Origin: DATNFP01 sp035606335
Lineage (GTDB): Bacteria; Bacteroidota; Bacteroidia; Chitinophagales; Chitinophagaceae
DNA: 19,636 nucleotides
Direction of reading: 5' to 3'
NCBI GenBank assembly: GCA_035606335.1
Contig: DATNFP010000059.1
Span: 1-19,636 of the forward strand
Shown here: positions 6,609 to 13,970 of the stretch, piece by piece
Numbering within the stretch: the first letter of the stretch is position 1
Layout: every line of letters starts with the position of its first letter
Translations under genes and position numbers: made by a program
The notes under the pieces: generated by a model
What the model was told of the DNA's origin: nothing
Databases searched by the model: none
The model's input: the letters and a program-made list of their open reading frames with translations, nothing else

Positions 6609-7315
6609 GCAATCAATATTTCCGTTTCAAACAGTTTACGATACAGCAGGATAGATGCGCCATGAAGGTATCTACCGATGCCTGCATACAAGGCGCATGG
6701 ACACCTATATTGCCGGGAGTGAAGCATGTGCTCGATATTGGCGCAGGTACGGGACTATTATCATTAATGCTGGCGCAAAGGGATACGAATATTGAGATAG
6801 ATAGTATAGAGCTGGATAAAGAAGCTGCGAAGCAGGCAAAAGAAAATGTGGCTGCATCAAAGTGGAAGGAACGAATTACTGTGATACATGCAAATGCAAA
6901 GGATCATCACTTCGCACAACAATATGATATGGTGATCTGCAACCCACCATTTTTTCAAAACAGCCTATTAGGAAATAAGAATGAACGGAATATAGCACGG
7001 CATACATTATCACTTACCTACCAGGACCTTATTGATATTTTGAAAAAGGTTTTGAAGCCAAGTGGCTATGCCTCTGTATTACTGCCATTTGCTGCCTATG
7101 AACAATGGGAAAATTTGTTGCAACAAAACGAATGGAATGTTTTTAAAAAACTGATAGTCAGGCCAAAAGACAATATGGAGCCCAATCGCGTAATAAGTCT
7201 GTGTGGTATTAATAAAGAACAATCACCGGATGAACAGCTAACCATATACGCAGACGAGCAGGAATATACTAAAGAGTTTGCTGACCTGATGCAGCCGTAT
7301 TATCTGAAATTGTAA
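6605..7315 (+). CDS. trmN6: tRNA1(Val) (adenine(37)-N6)-methyltransferase TrmN6-like
   Basis: A 236-residue SAM-dependent methyltransferase of the YfiC/TrmN6 type, which methylates N6 of A37 in tRNA1(Val) in E. coli. The N-terminus FRFKQFTIQQDRCAMKVSTD is characteristic of this group. HVLDIGAGTGLLSLMLAQ (about residues 41-58) is the SAM-binding motif I. VICNPPF (about 115-121) is the NPPF/Y motif of adenine-N6 methyltransferases. It starts inside the tsaD stop codon. Its 3' end overlaps the convergent membrane-protein gene by 47 bases. The exact tRNA target in this organism is inferred from the family. Confidence 0.88.
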   Translation: MSNQYFRFKQFTIQQDRCAMKVSTDACIQGAWTPILPGVKHVLDIGAGTGLLSLMLAQRDTNIEIDSIELDKEAAKQAKENVAASKWKERITVIHANAKDHHFAQQYDMVICNPPFFQNSLLGNKNERNIARHTLSLTYQDLIDILKKVLKPSGYASVLLPFAAYEQWENLLQQNEWNVFKKLIVRPKDNMEPNRVISLCGINKEQSPDEQLTIYADEQEYTKEFADLMQPYYLKL

Positions 7316-7727
7316 GCGCAGGATTGCGCTTCTGAAATAAGTAGAAGAGACAGATCACCATCCAGCCGATCCAGAATAAATAAGCACCAAGATGGAAACG
7401 CTCACCTAATAGATGGTGTTCCATATCGTGCCTGAAATCGTGATAAGTTGCGTACAGGCCAAGCAGCGCTGCTATAAAAGCAATGAGATGTGCGATCCTT
7501 GCTGTGGCCTTAGGCAATCTTTGCTGCACAACAAACTGAACGATAGATAATACCAATAGCGTGATAAAAACAACCAGGGTACCCTGCCACCATATTTTTA
7601 AAAAATGATACTGCTTGTAAAACAGATTTATCCCCACACGCCCTATCCACGATACTTTCGACATCAGGTATCCTGAAATGACAGATAAAATAGCAAGGAA
7701 CAATATTAGCGGGGCGATTCTTTTCAT
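7269..7727 (-). CDS. Small polytopic membrane protein, function unknown
   Basis: With the start at the ATG at 7727 (MKRIAPLILFLAIL) the protein has 152 residues; an upstream start at 7754 would add nine residues before an already good N-terminus. Four membrane segments are visible, at about residues 4-24, 48-68, 78-98 and 115-137. A histidine-rich loop, TYHDFRHDMEHHLLGERFH, lies before the last segment and could bind a metal, though this is speculation. The C-terminal tail is polar. It runs against trmN6 and overlaps its 3' end by 47 bases, with each gene's tail read from opposite strands. I do not recognise the family. Confidence 0.6.
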   Translation of the reverse strand: MKRIAPLILFLAILSVISGYLMSKVSWIGRVGINLFYKQYHFLKIWWQGTLVVFITLLVLSIVQFVVQQRLPKATARIAHLIAFIAALLGLYATYHDFRHDMEHHLLGERFHLGAYLFWIGWMVICLFYLFQKRNPALTISDNTAASGQQTL

Positions 7728-7820
7728 AAGGCAAAATAAAAGAAATGTTGACAAGTCGCAGACACAATAAGATGAATTATCCAGTAATTTTAAAGAATAT
7801 TGTGATGTAATTCAGGCCCC

Positions 7821-7901
7821 ATGGAAACGATTTGCGACAAACTATTGAATACCTGCAAATGTAAAAACCTGATGGCTTTTTGTGAAGGAGAATTAATTTA
7901 A
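7821..7901 (+). CDS. Possible cysteine-rich leader peptide (26 aa) before the ergothioneine-type operon
   Basis: ATG at 7821 opens a 26-codon frame closed by TAA at 7899-7901. An in-frame TGA at 7803-7805 separates it from anything upstream. The peptide starts METICDKLLNTCKCKN and has four cysteines (5, 12, 14, 21). The stop lies 15 bases before the ATG of the flavin disulfide reductase gene. A TAATTTTA stretch around 7785 could be a -7 element but lacks a good -33 partner. Small size makes chance a real alternative. The reason to list it is the cysteine density directly upstream of a thiol-metabolism operon. Confidence 0.25.
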   Translation: METICDKLLNTCKCKNLMAFCEGELI

Positions 7902-7916
7902 GATAAAACTCCCCGC

Positions 7917-9302
7917 ATGAAAAAATATGATGCAATAATCATTGGTTCAGGACAGGCGGGTACGCCGCTGAGCAGAAAGCTGGGAAAGGCAGGATGGAAG
8001 ACCGCAGTGATAGAACGAAGATGGGTGGGAGGCACGTGTATCAACGATGGTTGTACCCCGACAAAAGCGATGGTTGCTTCTGCAAAGGTAGCTAGCCTGG
8101 CCGGCAGGGCAGCGGAGTGGGGTGTTAAGGTAGATCATTTCTCAATAGATATTAATGCTATAATAAGACGAAAAGATGGCGTAGTGCATTCTTTTAGAGA
8201 TGGCTTGGAAAAGGGAATAACAGAAACGCCCAATGTGGATCTGATATATGGGCATGCCAGATTTTCCGGTGATAAGGTAGTAAGTGTGGAACTAAGAGAT
8301 GGTGGCACTGAAGAGCTATCCGCAGATCATATATTCATCAATACCGGAGGACGCACTGCAATACCATCCATACCGGGTTTGGAAAAAGTAAATTATCTCA
8401 CCTCCACTACAATACTTGATATAAAAGAAATACCGGAACATTTATTGATAATAGGTGCTGCATATGTAGGTATGGAATTCGGGCAAATGTTCGGGCGCTT
8501 TGGCAGCAAAGTAACAATGCTTGAATTCTCACCACGCCTGTTATCAAAAGAAGACAATGATGTTGCTGAAGCCATTGGTGAAATATTAAAGGCAGATGGT
8601 GTCACTATACACACCAATGCAAAAACGGAAAAAATAGAAACAGGCAGTGATGGTAAGATCATTGCGACCGTAAATATCAATGGTGAAGATCAGCAGATAG
8701 TATGCTCACATATACTTGTCGCTGCAGGGCGACTGCCTAATACAGATGACCTCGGGCTGCAAAACACAGGCATTAAAAAAGACGGGCATGGATTCATTGT
8801 TGTAAATGACAAGCTGGAAACATCAGTTGCAGGAGTGTACGCATTAGGTGACGTGAAAGGCGGTCCCGCATTTACACATATCTCTTATAACGATTACATA
8901 GTAGTATCAAAAAACTTATTAGAGCAGGCAAACGTATCTATATCGGGAAGACCCATACCGTATTGCATGTTTACAGATCCGCAGCTTGGGAGGATAGGGC
9001 TGACTGAAGATGAGGCGATAAAAAAAGGATTGAAGATAAAAGTAGCAAAGTTGCCAATGACGAAAGTAGCAAGAGCAGTGGAAACAGGGGAAACAAAAGG
9101 ATTGATAAAAGCTGTTGTGGATGCAGATAGTAAGAAAATATTAGGAGCAGCTGTGTTATCTGCCGAAGGAGGTGAGCTAATGACTGTACTGCAGATGGCG
9201 ATGATGGGAGGTATAGGGTATGATAAAATAGCCGACACCATTTTTGCCCATCCGCTATATGCAGAATCATTGAACAATTTATTTATGAACCTGGATAATT
9301 AA
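7917..9302 (+). CDS. FAD-dependent pyridine nucleotide-disulfide oxidoreductase (mercuric-reductase/RclA-like)
   Basis: A 461-residue class I flavin disulfide reductase. It has the FAD-binding IIIGSGQAGTPLSRKLG (7-23), the redox-active pair GGTCINDGC (Cys41 and Cys46), the NAD(P)H-binding LLIIGAAYVGMEFG (about 178-191), the second FAD motif VYALGDVKGGPAFTH, and the C-terminal HPLYAE (His445, Glu450) that forms the catalytic base across the dimer. The acidic end of the nucleotide-binding strand (TMLEFSP) suggests NADH over NADPH. There is no N-terminal heavy-metal domain and no C-terminal Cys pair, so it is not a true mercuric reductase. It is the first full gene of the run that continues into the transporter, egtB and egtD, three bases before the ATPase gene. 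A role in reducing ergothioneine disulfide or a related thiol is inferred from context only. Confidence 0.85.
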   Translation: MKKYDAIIIGSGQAGTPLSRKLGKAGWKTAVIERRWVGGTCINDGCTPTKAMVASAKVASLAGRAAEWGVKVDHFSIDINAIIRRKDGVVHSFRDGLEKGITETPNVDLIYGHARFSGDKVVSVELRDGGTEELSADHIFINTGGRTAIPSIPGLEKVNYLTSTTILDIKEIPEHLLIIGAAYVGMEFGQMFGRFGSKVTMLEFSPRLLSKEDNDVAEAIGEILKADGVTIHTNAKTEKIETGSDGKIIATVNINGEDQQIVCSHILVAAGRLPNTDDLGLQNTGIKKDGHGFIVVNDKLETSVAGVYALGDVKGGPAFTHISYNDYIVVSKNLLEQANVSISGRPIPYCMFTDPQLGRIGLTEDEAIKKGLKIKVAKLPMTKVARAVETGETKGLIKAVVDADSKKILGAAVLSAEGGELMTVLQMAMMGGIGYDKIADTIFAHPLYAESLNNLFMNLDN

Positions 9303-9305
9303 CTA

Positions 9306-10265
9306 ATGGTAGTAGTTAAGCATGTAAGTAAATATTTTGGCAGCACAAAGGCTGTGGACGATATTTCCTTTGAAGTAAAAGAGGGGGAAAATTTTATATT
9401 GCTCGGTACGAGTGGTTGCGGCAAGACCACAACATTACGGATGATCAACCGGCTGATAGAACCAACAAAAGGGACGATCAGCGTAAATGGTGCAGATATT
9501 ACTACGCAGTCTCCCGATAAATTGCGGCGGGGCATTGGATATGTGCTGCAGCAGAATGGACTCTTCCCACACTACACCGTGGCAGAAAATATTGCTACTG
9601 TCCCAAAGCTGATGAACTGGGACAAACAAAAGATCGTATCCCGCTCTAAGGAAATAATGCAGAAAGTACATCTCTCTTACGATAGCTATGCACATTGTTA
9701 TCCTGACCAGTTGAGTGGTGGGCAGCAACAGCGTGTAAATGTGGCAAGGGCATTAGCTGCAGATCCCCCTGTATTGCTAATGGATGAACCTTTCGGTGCA
9801 TTGGATCCTGTAACACGCTCAAATATCAGGAAAGAATTCAGTGAACTTGATGAGTTTAAAAGAAAGACCATACTTATGGTGACTCACGATGTGCAGGAAG
9901 CATTTGCTCTTGGAGATAAGATATGCCTCATGGACAAGGGCAAGATCATGCAGATCGGTACACCGGTAGAACTATTATTTCATCCTGCCAATGATTTTGT
10001 AAAAGATTTCCTTGCTGAACAATATTTACAACTGGCGCTAAGAACTACAACTATTAAAAATATATGGGAGCAGTTGAGCACTGTGACTGGTGATGCTGCA
10101 CAAGACAATGCTATTAGCGTTGATACAAGCCTTTGGGAAATACTGGAGAGTGTCACAAAAAATGGTAACAAAAATGCCTTAATTATAAAGAATGATAAAA
10201 ATGAACTAAGGCAACTAAAACCGGATGAGCTATTGAACGTTTTTAATCAATATAAAAACAACTGA
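9306..10265 (+). CDS. ABC transporter ATPase, quaternary-amine/EgtV type
   Basis: A 319-residue ATPase of the glycine betaine/OpuCA/EgtV group. Visible motifs: Walker A GTSGCGKTT (34-42), Q-loop VLQQNGLFPHYTVAENI, signature LSGGQQQRV (about 138), Walker B VLLMDEPFGALDP, and switch histidine VTHD. After the usual QIGTPVELLFHPANDFVKDF end of the core there is a tail of about 85 residues. Its last part (ISVDTSLWEILESVTKNG, ALIIKNDKNELRQL, DELLNVFNQY) looks like a single CBS motif rather than the tandem pair of OpuCA. It begins three bases after the reductase stop and ends four bases before the permease fusion. With egtB and egtD downstream, the likely substrate is ergothioneine or another betaine. 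EgtV is the probable name by context, not proven. Confidence 0.85.
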   Translation: MVVVKHVSKYFGSTKAVDDISFEVKEGENFILLGTSGCGKTTTLRMINRLIEPTKGTISVNGADITTQSPDKLRRGIGYVLQQNGLFPHYTVAENIATVPKLMNWDKQKIVSRSKEIMQKVHLSYDSYAHCYPDQLSGGQQQRVNVARALAADPPVLLMDEPFGALDPVTRSNIRKEFSELDEFKRKTILMVTHDVQEAFALGDKICLMDKGKIMQIGTPVELLFHPANDFVKDFLAEQYLQLALRTTTIKNIWEQLSTVTGDAAQDNAISVDTSLWEILESVTKNGNKNALIIKNDKNELRQLKPDELLNVFNQYKNN

Positions 10266-10269
10266 TCTC

Positions 10270-11838
10270 ATGCCGGAGCAACAAAGCCTTTGGGAATTCG
10301 TCCGGCTGGAGTCTGATAAGCTATTGGATCAAACCATTACGCATATCGGGCTCACATTTATTTCATTGTTCATAGCAGTGATCATCGGTGTGCCATTAGG
10401 GATATTGATCTCAAAGCGGAAAAAGCTTGCTGGTGGCGTATTAGGGTTTGCTGGTATTTTGCAGACCATCCCAAGCATAGCATTATTGGGTTTTATGATC
10501 CCGCTGTTGGGTATCGGTCCTAAGCCTGCCATTGTAGCTTTGTTTTTGTACGCATTGCTTCCCATCATTCGTAATACTTATACGGGTGTCAATGGAGTGG
10601 ATCCGTTTGTAAAAGAAGCAGCTAAAGGAATGGGCATGAGCAACAGCCAGGTGCTTTTTAAAGTGGAATTACCACTGGCAATGCCTGTGTTATTAGCAGG
10701 CATCAGGACTGCTACAGTGATAAATGTTGGAGTGGCAACACTTGCAGCATATATAGCCGCGGGAGGATTGGGAGAATTTATTTTTGGAGGTATTTCCCTG
10801 AATAATACCAACATGATCCTTGCCGGGGCGATACCTGCGGCACTGTTGGCCATCATCTTTGATTTTCTTCTTTCGCGTGCTCAAAAAATAAATCTTAAGA
10901 AGACACGAATTGGTTTGTGGAGTTTGCCTGTTATTATTCTCTTATTATCGTCGTTCTATTTACTGCCATCTGCTTATGGTGGGAAATTAATTGCAGGTTT
11001 TACTCCGGAATTTATGGGGCGTAAGGATGGGTATATCGGTTTGAAAGAAAAATATGGCTTGAAAATGCGCACCGTTGTGATAAACGATGCTGTAATGTAT
11101 AAAGCTGCTTACGACAAAAAACTTGATGTGATAAGTGGCTATACTACAGATGGCAGGATAAAGGCCTTTGATCTGTTTGTATTGAAGGATGATAAAAGAA
11201 TATTCCCGCCTTATGAGGCAGCACCCATCGTACGTAACGCAATACTAAAGCAATATCCTGAAATAGAGAGCGCTTTGAATTTACTCGCAGGCAGAATCAA
11301 TGATTCGATAATGACCGAGCTTAACTATAGAGCAGATTATCTGAAAGAAGCACCTGAAAAAGTTGCAAAGGATTTTTTGATATCGCAGGGATTGTGGAAA
11401 GAACCACGAAATGGGAAAAAGGGCATAATACGTGTCGGCTCAAAAATATTTGACGAGCAGTATATACTTAGTAATATGTATTGTATGCTTATCAGAGGAT
11501 ATACAGACCTTGATGTAGCGACTAAGACAGGTTTAGGTGGAACAAAGATCTGTTTTGACGCAATGGCAAACAACCAGATAGACCTTTACCCGGAATATAC
11601 AGGCACGGGTTTATTAGTGATCTTGCAAACACCGGAAGAAATAGTTAATAAATTGATAACCAGCAAAGAACAGGTATATGGATACGTTAAAGATAATTTC
11701 AACACCCGTTATGGCATTAGGTGGCTCAAGCCTATTGGGTTCAATAATGCTTATGCACTGATGATGCGAAGAAAACAATCAGAACAATTAAATATCACTA
11801 CAATTTCTGACCTTAAAAATTATCTCGATAAAAAATGA
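10270..11838 (+). CDS. ABC permease fused to a circularly permuted betaine-type substrate-binding domain (EgtU-like)
   Basis: 522 residues. The first 205 form the permease, with several membrane helices and the EAA loop EAAKGMGMSNSQVLFKVELP (116-135) that docks on the ATPase. One more helix follows at 214-232. The rest is a periplasmic binding domain of the ProX/OpuCC/OsmF family, but in swapped order. Residues 239-375 match the C-terminal half of that family (FTPEFMGRKDGYIGL, YTTDGRIKAFDL, FPPYEAAPIVR, LNYRAD...EKVAKDFLISQGL). After the linker WKEPRNGKKG comes the usual N-terminal half (RVGSKIFDEQYIL, GLGGT, DLYPEYTGTG, IGFNNAYALMM, ISDLKNYL), which ends the protein. Permease-binding fusions of this size include the ergothioneine importer EgtU. 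Its stop overlaps the egtB start (ATGA, 11835-11838). Ergothioneine as substrate is inferred from the neighbours; glycine betaine, hercynine or choline remain possible. Confidence 0.88.
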   Translation: MPEQQSLWEFVRLESDKLLDQTITHIGLTFISLFIAVIIGVPLGILISKRKKLAGGVLGFAGILQTIPSIALLGFMIPLLGIGPKPAIVALFLYALLPIIRNTYTGVNGVDPFVKEAAKGMGMSNSQVLFKVELPLAMPVLLAGIRTATVINVGVATLAAYIAAGGLGEFIFGGISLNNTNMILAGAIPAALLAIIFDFLLSRAQKINLKKTRIGLWSLPVIILLLSSFYLLPSAYGGKLIAGFTPEFMGRKDGYIGLKEKYGLKMRTVVINDAVMYKAAYDKKLDVISGYTTDGRIKAFDLFVLKDDKRIFPPYEAAPIVRNAILKQYPEIESALNLLAGRINDSIMTELNYRADYLKEAPEKVAKDFLISQGLWKEPRNGKKGIIRVGSKIFDEQYILSNMYCMLIRGYTDLDVATKTGLGGTKICFDAMANNQIDLYPEYTGTGLLVILQTPEEIVNKLITSKEQVYGYVKDNFNTRYGIRWLKPIGFNNAYALMMRRKQSEQLNITTISDLKNYLDKK

Positions 11839-12986
11839 CGCTACTGGAAGCATATAAAAAAGTGAGGGCCCGGTCTGAGCAGATATGCAAACCGCTCAAA
11901 ACTGAGGACTATGTAGTTCAGCCTGTGGCAGATGTGAGTCCTCCTAAATGGCACTTGGGTCATACTACATGGTTTTTTGAGACTTTTTTGCTTATCCCTA
12001 ACCTTAAGGATTATAAGGAGTACGATCCAAACTACAATTTTGTCTTTAATAGTTATTACGAAACAATAGGAGCACGGGTCATTCGCACAGATCGTGGTAA
12101 CCTGAGCAGACCATCGGTAGATGATATTTATAAATATCGTGCACATGTGGATGAAGCAATGCAAAAACTGATACGGCAGGAAGTTGGCAAAAAACTCTCA
12201 GCAACAATCGTCCTTGGCTTAAATCACGAAGAGCAGCACCAGGAATTATTATGTACTGATATTAAGTACATACTGGGACATAATCCTCTTTTCCCCATTT
12301 ATGCTGATGAAGACAAAAACGCGCATGGTAAATCAAAGCAGTCTTCACGATTTTTAAAAATGAAAAGTGGGTTGTTTGATATCGGCTATAAAGGAAAAGG
12401 TTTTTGTTTTGACAATGAATTAGCAAATCATAAAGTCTGTTTACAGGATTTTAAGATATCGGAAGGGTTGGTTACAAATGCGGATTATTTACAGTTTATG
12501 GAGAAGGGCGGCTACGAAGATTTCAGGCATTGGCACGCAGAGGGTTGGGATTGGGTAAAGAGCAATCATATCAAATCGCCTCTTTACTGGCATATGATTG
12601 AGGGGGAATGGTATAACTACACATTGAGTGGATTAAAGAAAGTAAGGCATGAAGAGCCGGTCTGCCATGTGAGTTTTTATGAAGCTGCTGCTTATGCCTC
12701 ATGGAAAGGAATGCGCCTGCCAACAGAATTTGAATGGGAAGCAACAGCAAAACATTTTGATTGGGGTAAGCGATGGGAATGGACAGATAGCGCCTATTTG
12801 CCTTACCCCGGATTTAAAAAAGCTGATGGTGCGATAGGCGAATACAATGGCAAATTTATGATAAACCAAATGGTACTAAGGGGAGCATCTGAAGTGACAT
12901 CCCCGGGACATAGCAGAATTACATACAGAAACTTTTTTCATCCATATCTGCGCTGGCAATATACAGGCATCAGATTGGCTCAATAA
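11835..12986 (+). CDS. egtB: Ergothioneine biosynthesis protein EgtB (iron-dependent sulfoxide synthase)
   Basis: EgtB is a non-haem iron enzyme that uses O2 to join hercynine to cysteine or gamma-glutamylcysteine, giving a sulfoxide on the way to ergothioneine. Two domains are visible in 383 residues: a DinB-like helical bundle (about 5-160) and a C-terminal formylglycine-generating-enzyme-like domain (about 175-383, with LPTEFEWEATAKHFDWGKRWEWT and YRNFFHPYLRWQYTGIRLA). The iron ligands fit the family: His43 in KWHLGHTTWFFE, and HxxxHxE in LNHEEQHQELL (His131, His135). The sulfur donor cannot be decided by eye. It overlaps the transporter gene by four bases and lies 12 bases before egtD. 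The selenium enzyme SenA is a close relative and cannot be excluded, but no SenB or SenC lies beside it. Confidence 0.92.
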   Translation: MTLLEAYKKVRARSEQICKPLKTEDYVVQPVADVSPPKWHLGHTTWFFETFLLIPNLKDYKEYDPNYNFVFNSYYETIGARVIRTDRGNLSRPSVDDIYKYRAHVDEAMQKLIRQEVGKKLSATIVLGLNHEEQHQELLCTDIKYILGHNPLFPIYADEDKNAHGKSKQSSRFLKMKSGLFDIGYKGKGFCFDNELANHKVCLQDFKISEGLVTNADYLQFMEKGGYEDFRHWHAEGWDWVKSNHIKSPLYWHMIEGEWYNYTLSGLKKVRHEEPVCHVSFYEAAAYASWKGMRLPTEFEWEATAKHFDWGKRWEWTDSAYLPYPGFKKADGAIGEYNGKFMINQMVLRGASEVTSPGHSRITYRNFFHPYLRWQYTGIRLAQ

Positions 12987-12998
12987 ACGCAAAAATTT

Positions 12999-13949
12999 AT
13001 GAATCAATTTTTTCAGGACGTATGGCGAGGGCTTAATGCAACTCCAAAATACCTGGAATCGAAATATTTTTACGATGAAAAAGGCGATAAGCTTTTCCAG
13101 GAAATAATGGAATGCCCTGAGTATTATCTTACCAGGTGTGAGTTAGAAATTTTCTCAAAGCAGACATGCCATTTGGCTGATAGCATTTTACACTCCATAA
13201 AAGACTTTGATGTAGTGGAGCTTGGTGCAGGTGACGCAACAAAATCATTTTATCTGCTGCAGCATTTGTTGGAGAAAGGTTTGGATTTTACTTATTATCC
13301 AATTGATATTTCCTCAAATGTTATTTCAAATCTGCATAAACAGTTGCCTCAACGGTTGCCTGGTCTGCAGATACATGGTCTTAATGGGGAGTACTTTAAT
13401 ATGCTTGAGGAGGTAAAATCCATATCGAACAGAAACAAGGTTGTGTTGTTCCTTGGTTCGTCTATTGGCAATATTCCTTTTGAGCAAACAACCGGTTTTC
13501 TAAATTGTTTGAAGGAACATTTGATACCCGGAGATTTAATGCTGATCGGATTCGATTTGAAAAAAGACGCTGCAACAATCCTTGCAGCATACAATGATAA
13601 AGGAGGTATTACCAGGGAATTCAATCTTAATTTATTAAGAAGAATCAATCAGGAATTGGATGCCGACTTTGATCCTGATCTTTTTGAACATTGCCCTGTT
13701 TATGATGAGGCAACAGGTGCATGTAAAAGCTATCTGAAAAGCATAAAGCAGCAACGTGTTCGTATTGGAGAAGTAGGTTGGGTGCATTTTATGGAAGGCG
13801 AAACGATTTTTATGGAAATATCTCAGAAGTATACGGTAGAGCAGATAGATAAGCTGGCTGCCGATGCAGGTTTCAAGCCTGTGAAGTATTTTTATGATTC
13901 TCAGAATCGTTTTTTGGATGCTATATGGCAGTTAGAGAACAATGGATAG
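12999..13949 (+). CDS. egtD: L-histidine N-alpha-methyltransferase EgtD
   Basis: EgtD adds three methyl groups from SAM to the amino group of histidine, giving hercynine, the substrate of EgtB. The 316-residue protein has the family N-terminus SKYFYDEKGDKLFQEIM (21-37) with PEYYLTRCE after it. The SAM-binding VVELGAGDATKS is near residue 71, followed by YYPIDIS and VLFLGSSIGNIPF. GGITREFNLNLLRRIN carries the asparagine region that positions the substrate amino group. FMEISQKYT holds the glutamate expected to contact the histidine amine. All core elements are intact and length is normal. It lies 12 bases after egtB, and the ene-reductase gene follows 21 bases later, all on one strand. Confidence 0.94.
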   Translation: MNQFFQDVWRGLNATPKYLESKYFYDEKGDKLFQEIMECPEYYLTRCELEIFSKQTCHLADSILHSIKDFDVVELGAGDATKSFYLLQHLLEKGLDFTYYPIDISSNVISNLHKQLPQRLPGLQIHGLNGEYFNMLEEVKSISNRNKVVLFLGSSIGNIPFEQTTGFLNCLKEHLIPGDLMLIGFDLKKDAATILAAYNDKGGITREFNLNLLRRINQELDADFDPDLFEHCPVYDEATGACKSYLKSIKQQRVRIGEVGWVHFMEGETIFMEISQKYTVEQIDKLAADAGFKPVKYFYDSQNRFLDAIWQLENNG

Positions 13950-13970
13950 CTTTAATATTTAATAGTTAAG

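Noticed and set aside
7917..9302. Mercuric reductase
   Set aside because: The fold matches, but the N-terminal metal domain and the C-terminal cysteine pair that define the true enzyme are missing, and no other mercury genes are nearby.
9306..11838. Plain osmoprotectant transporter (OpuC-like)
   Set aside because: Possible, since the families overlap. The fused permease and the tight linkage with egtB, including a 4-base overlap, make an ergothioneine-type substrate the better reading.
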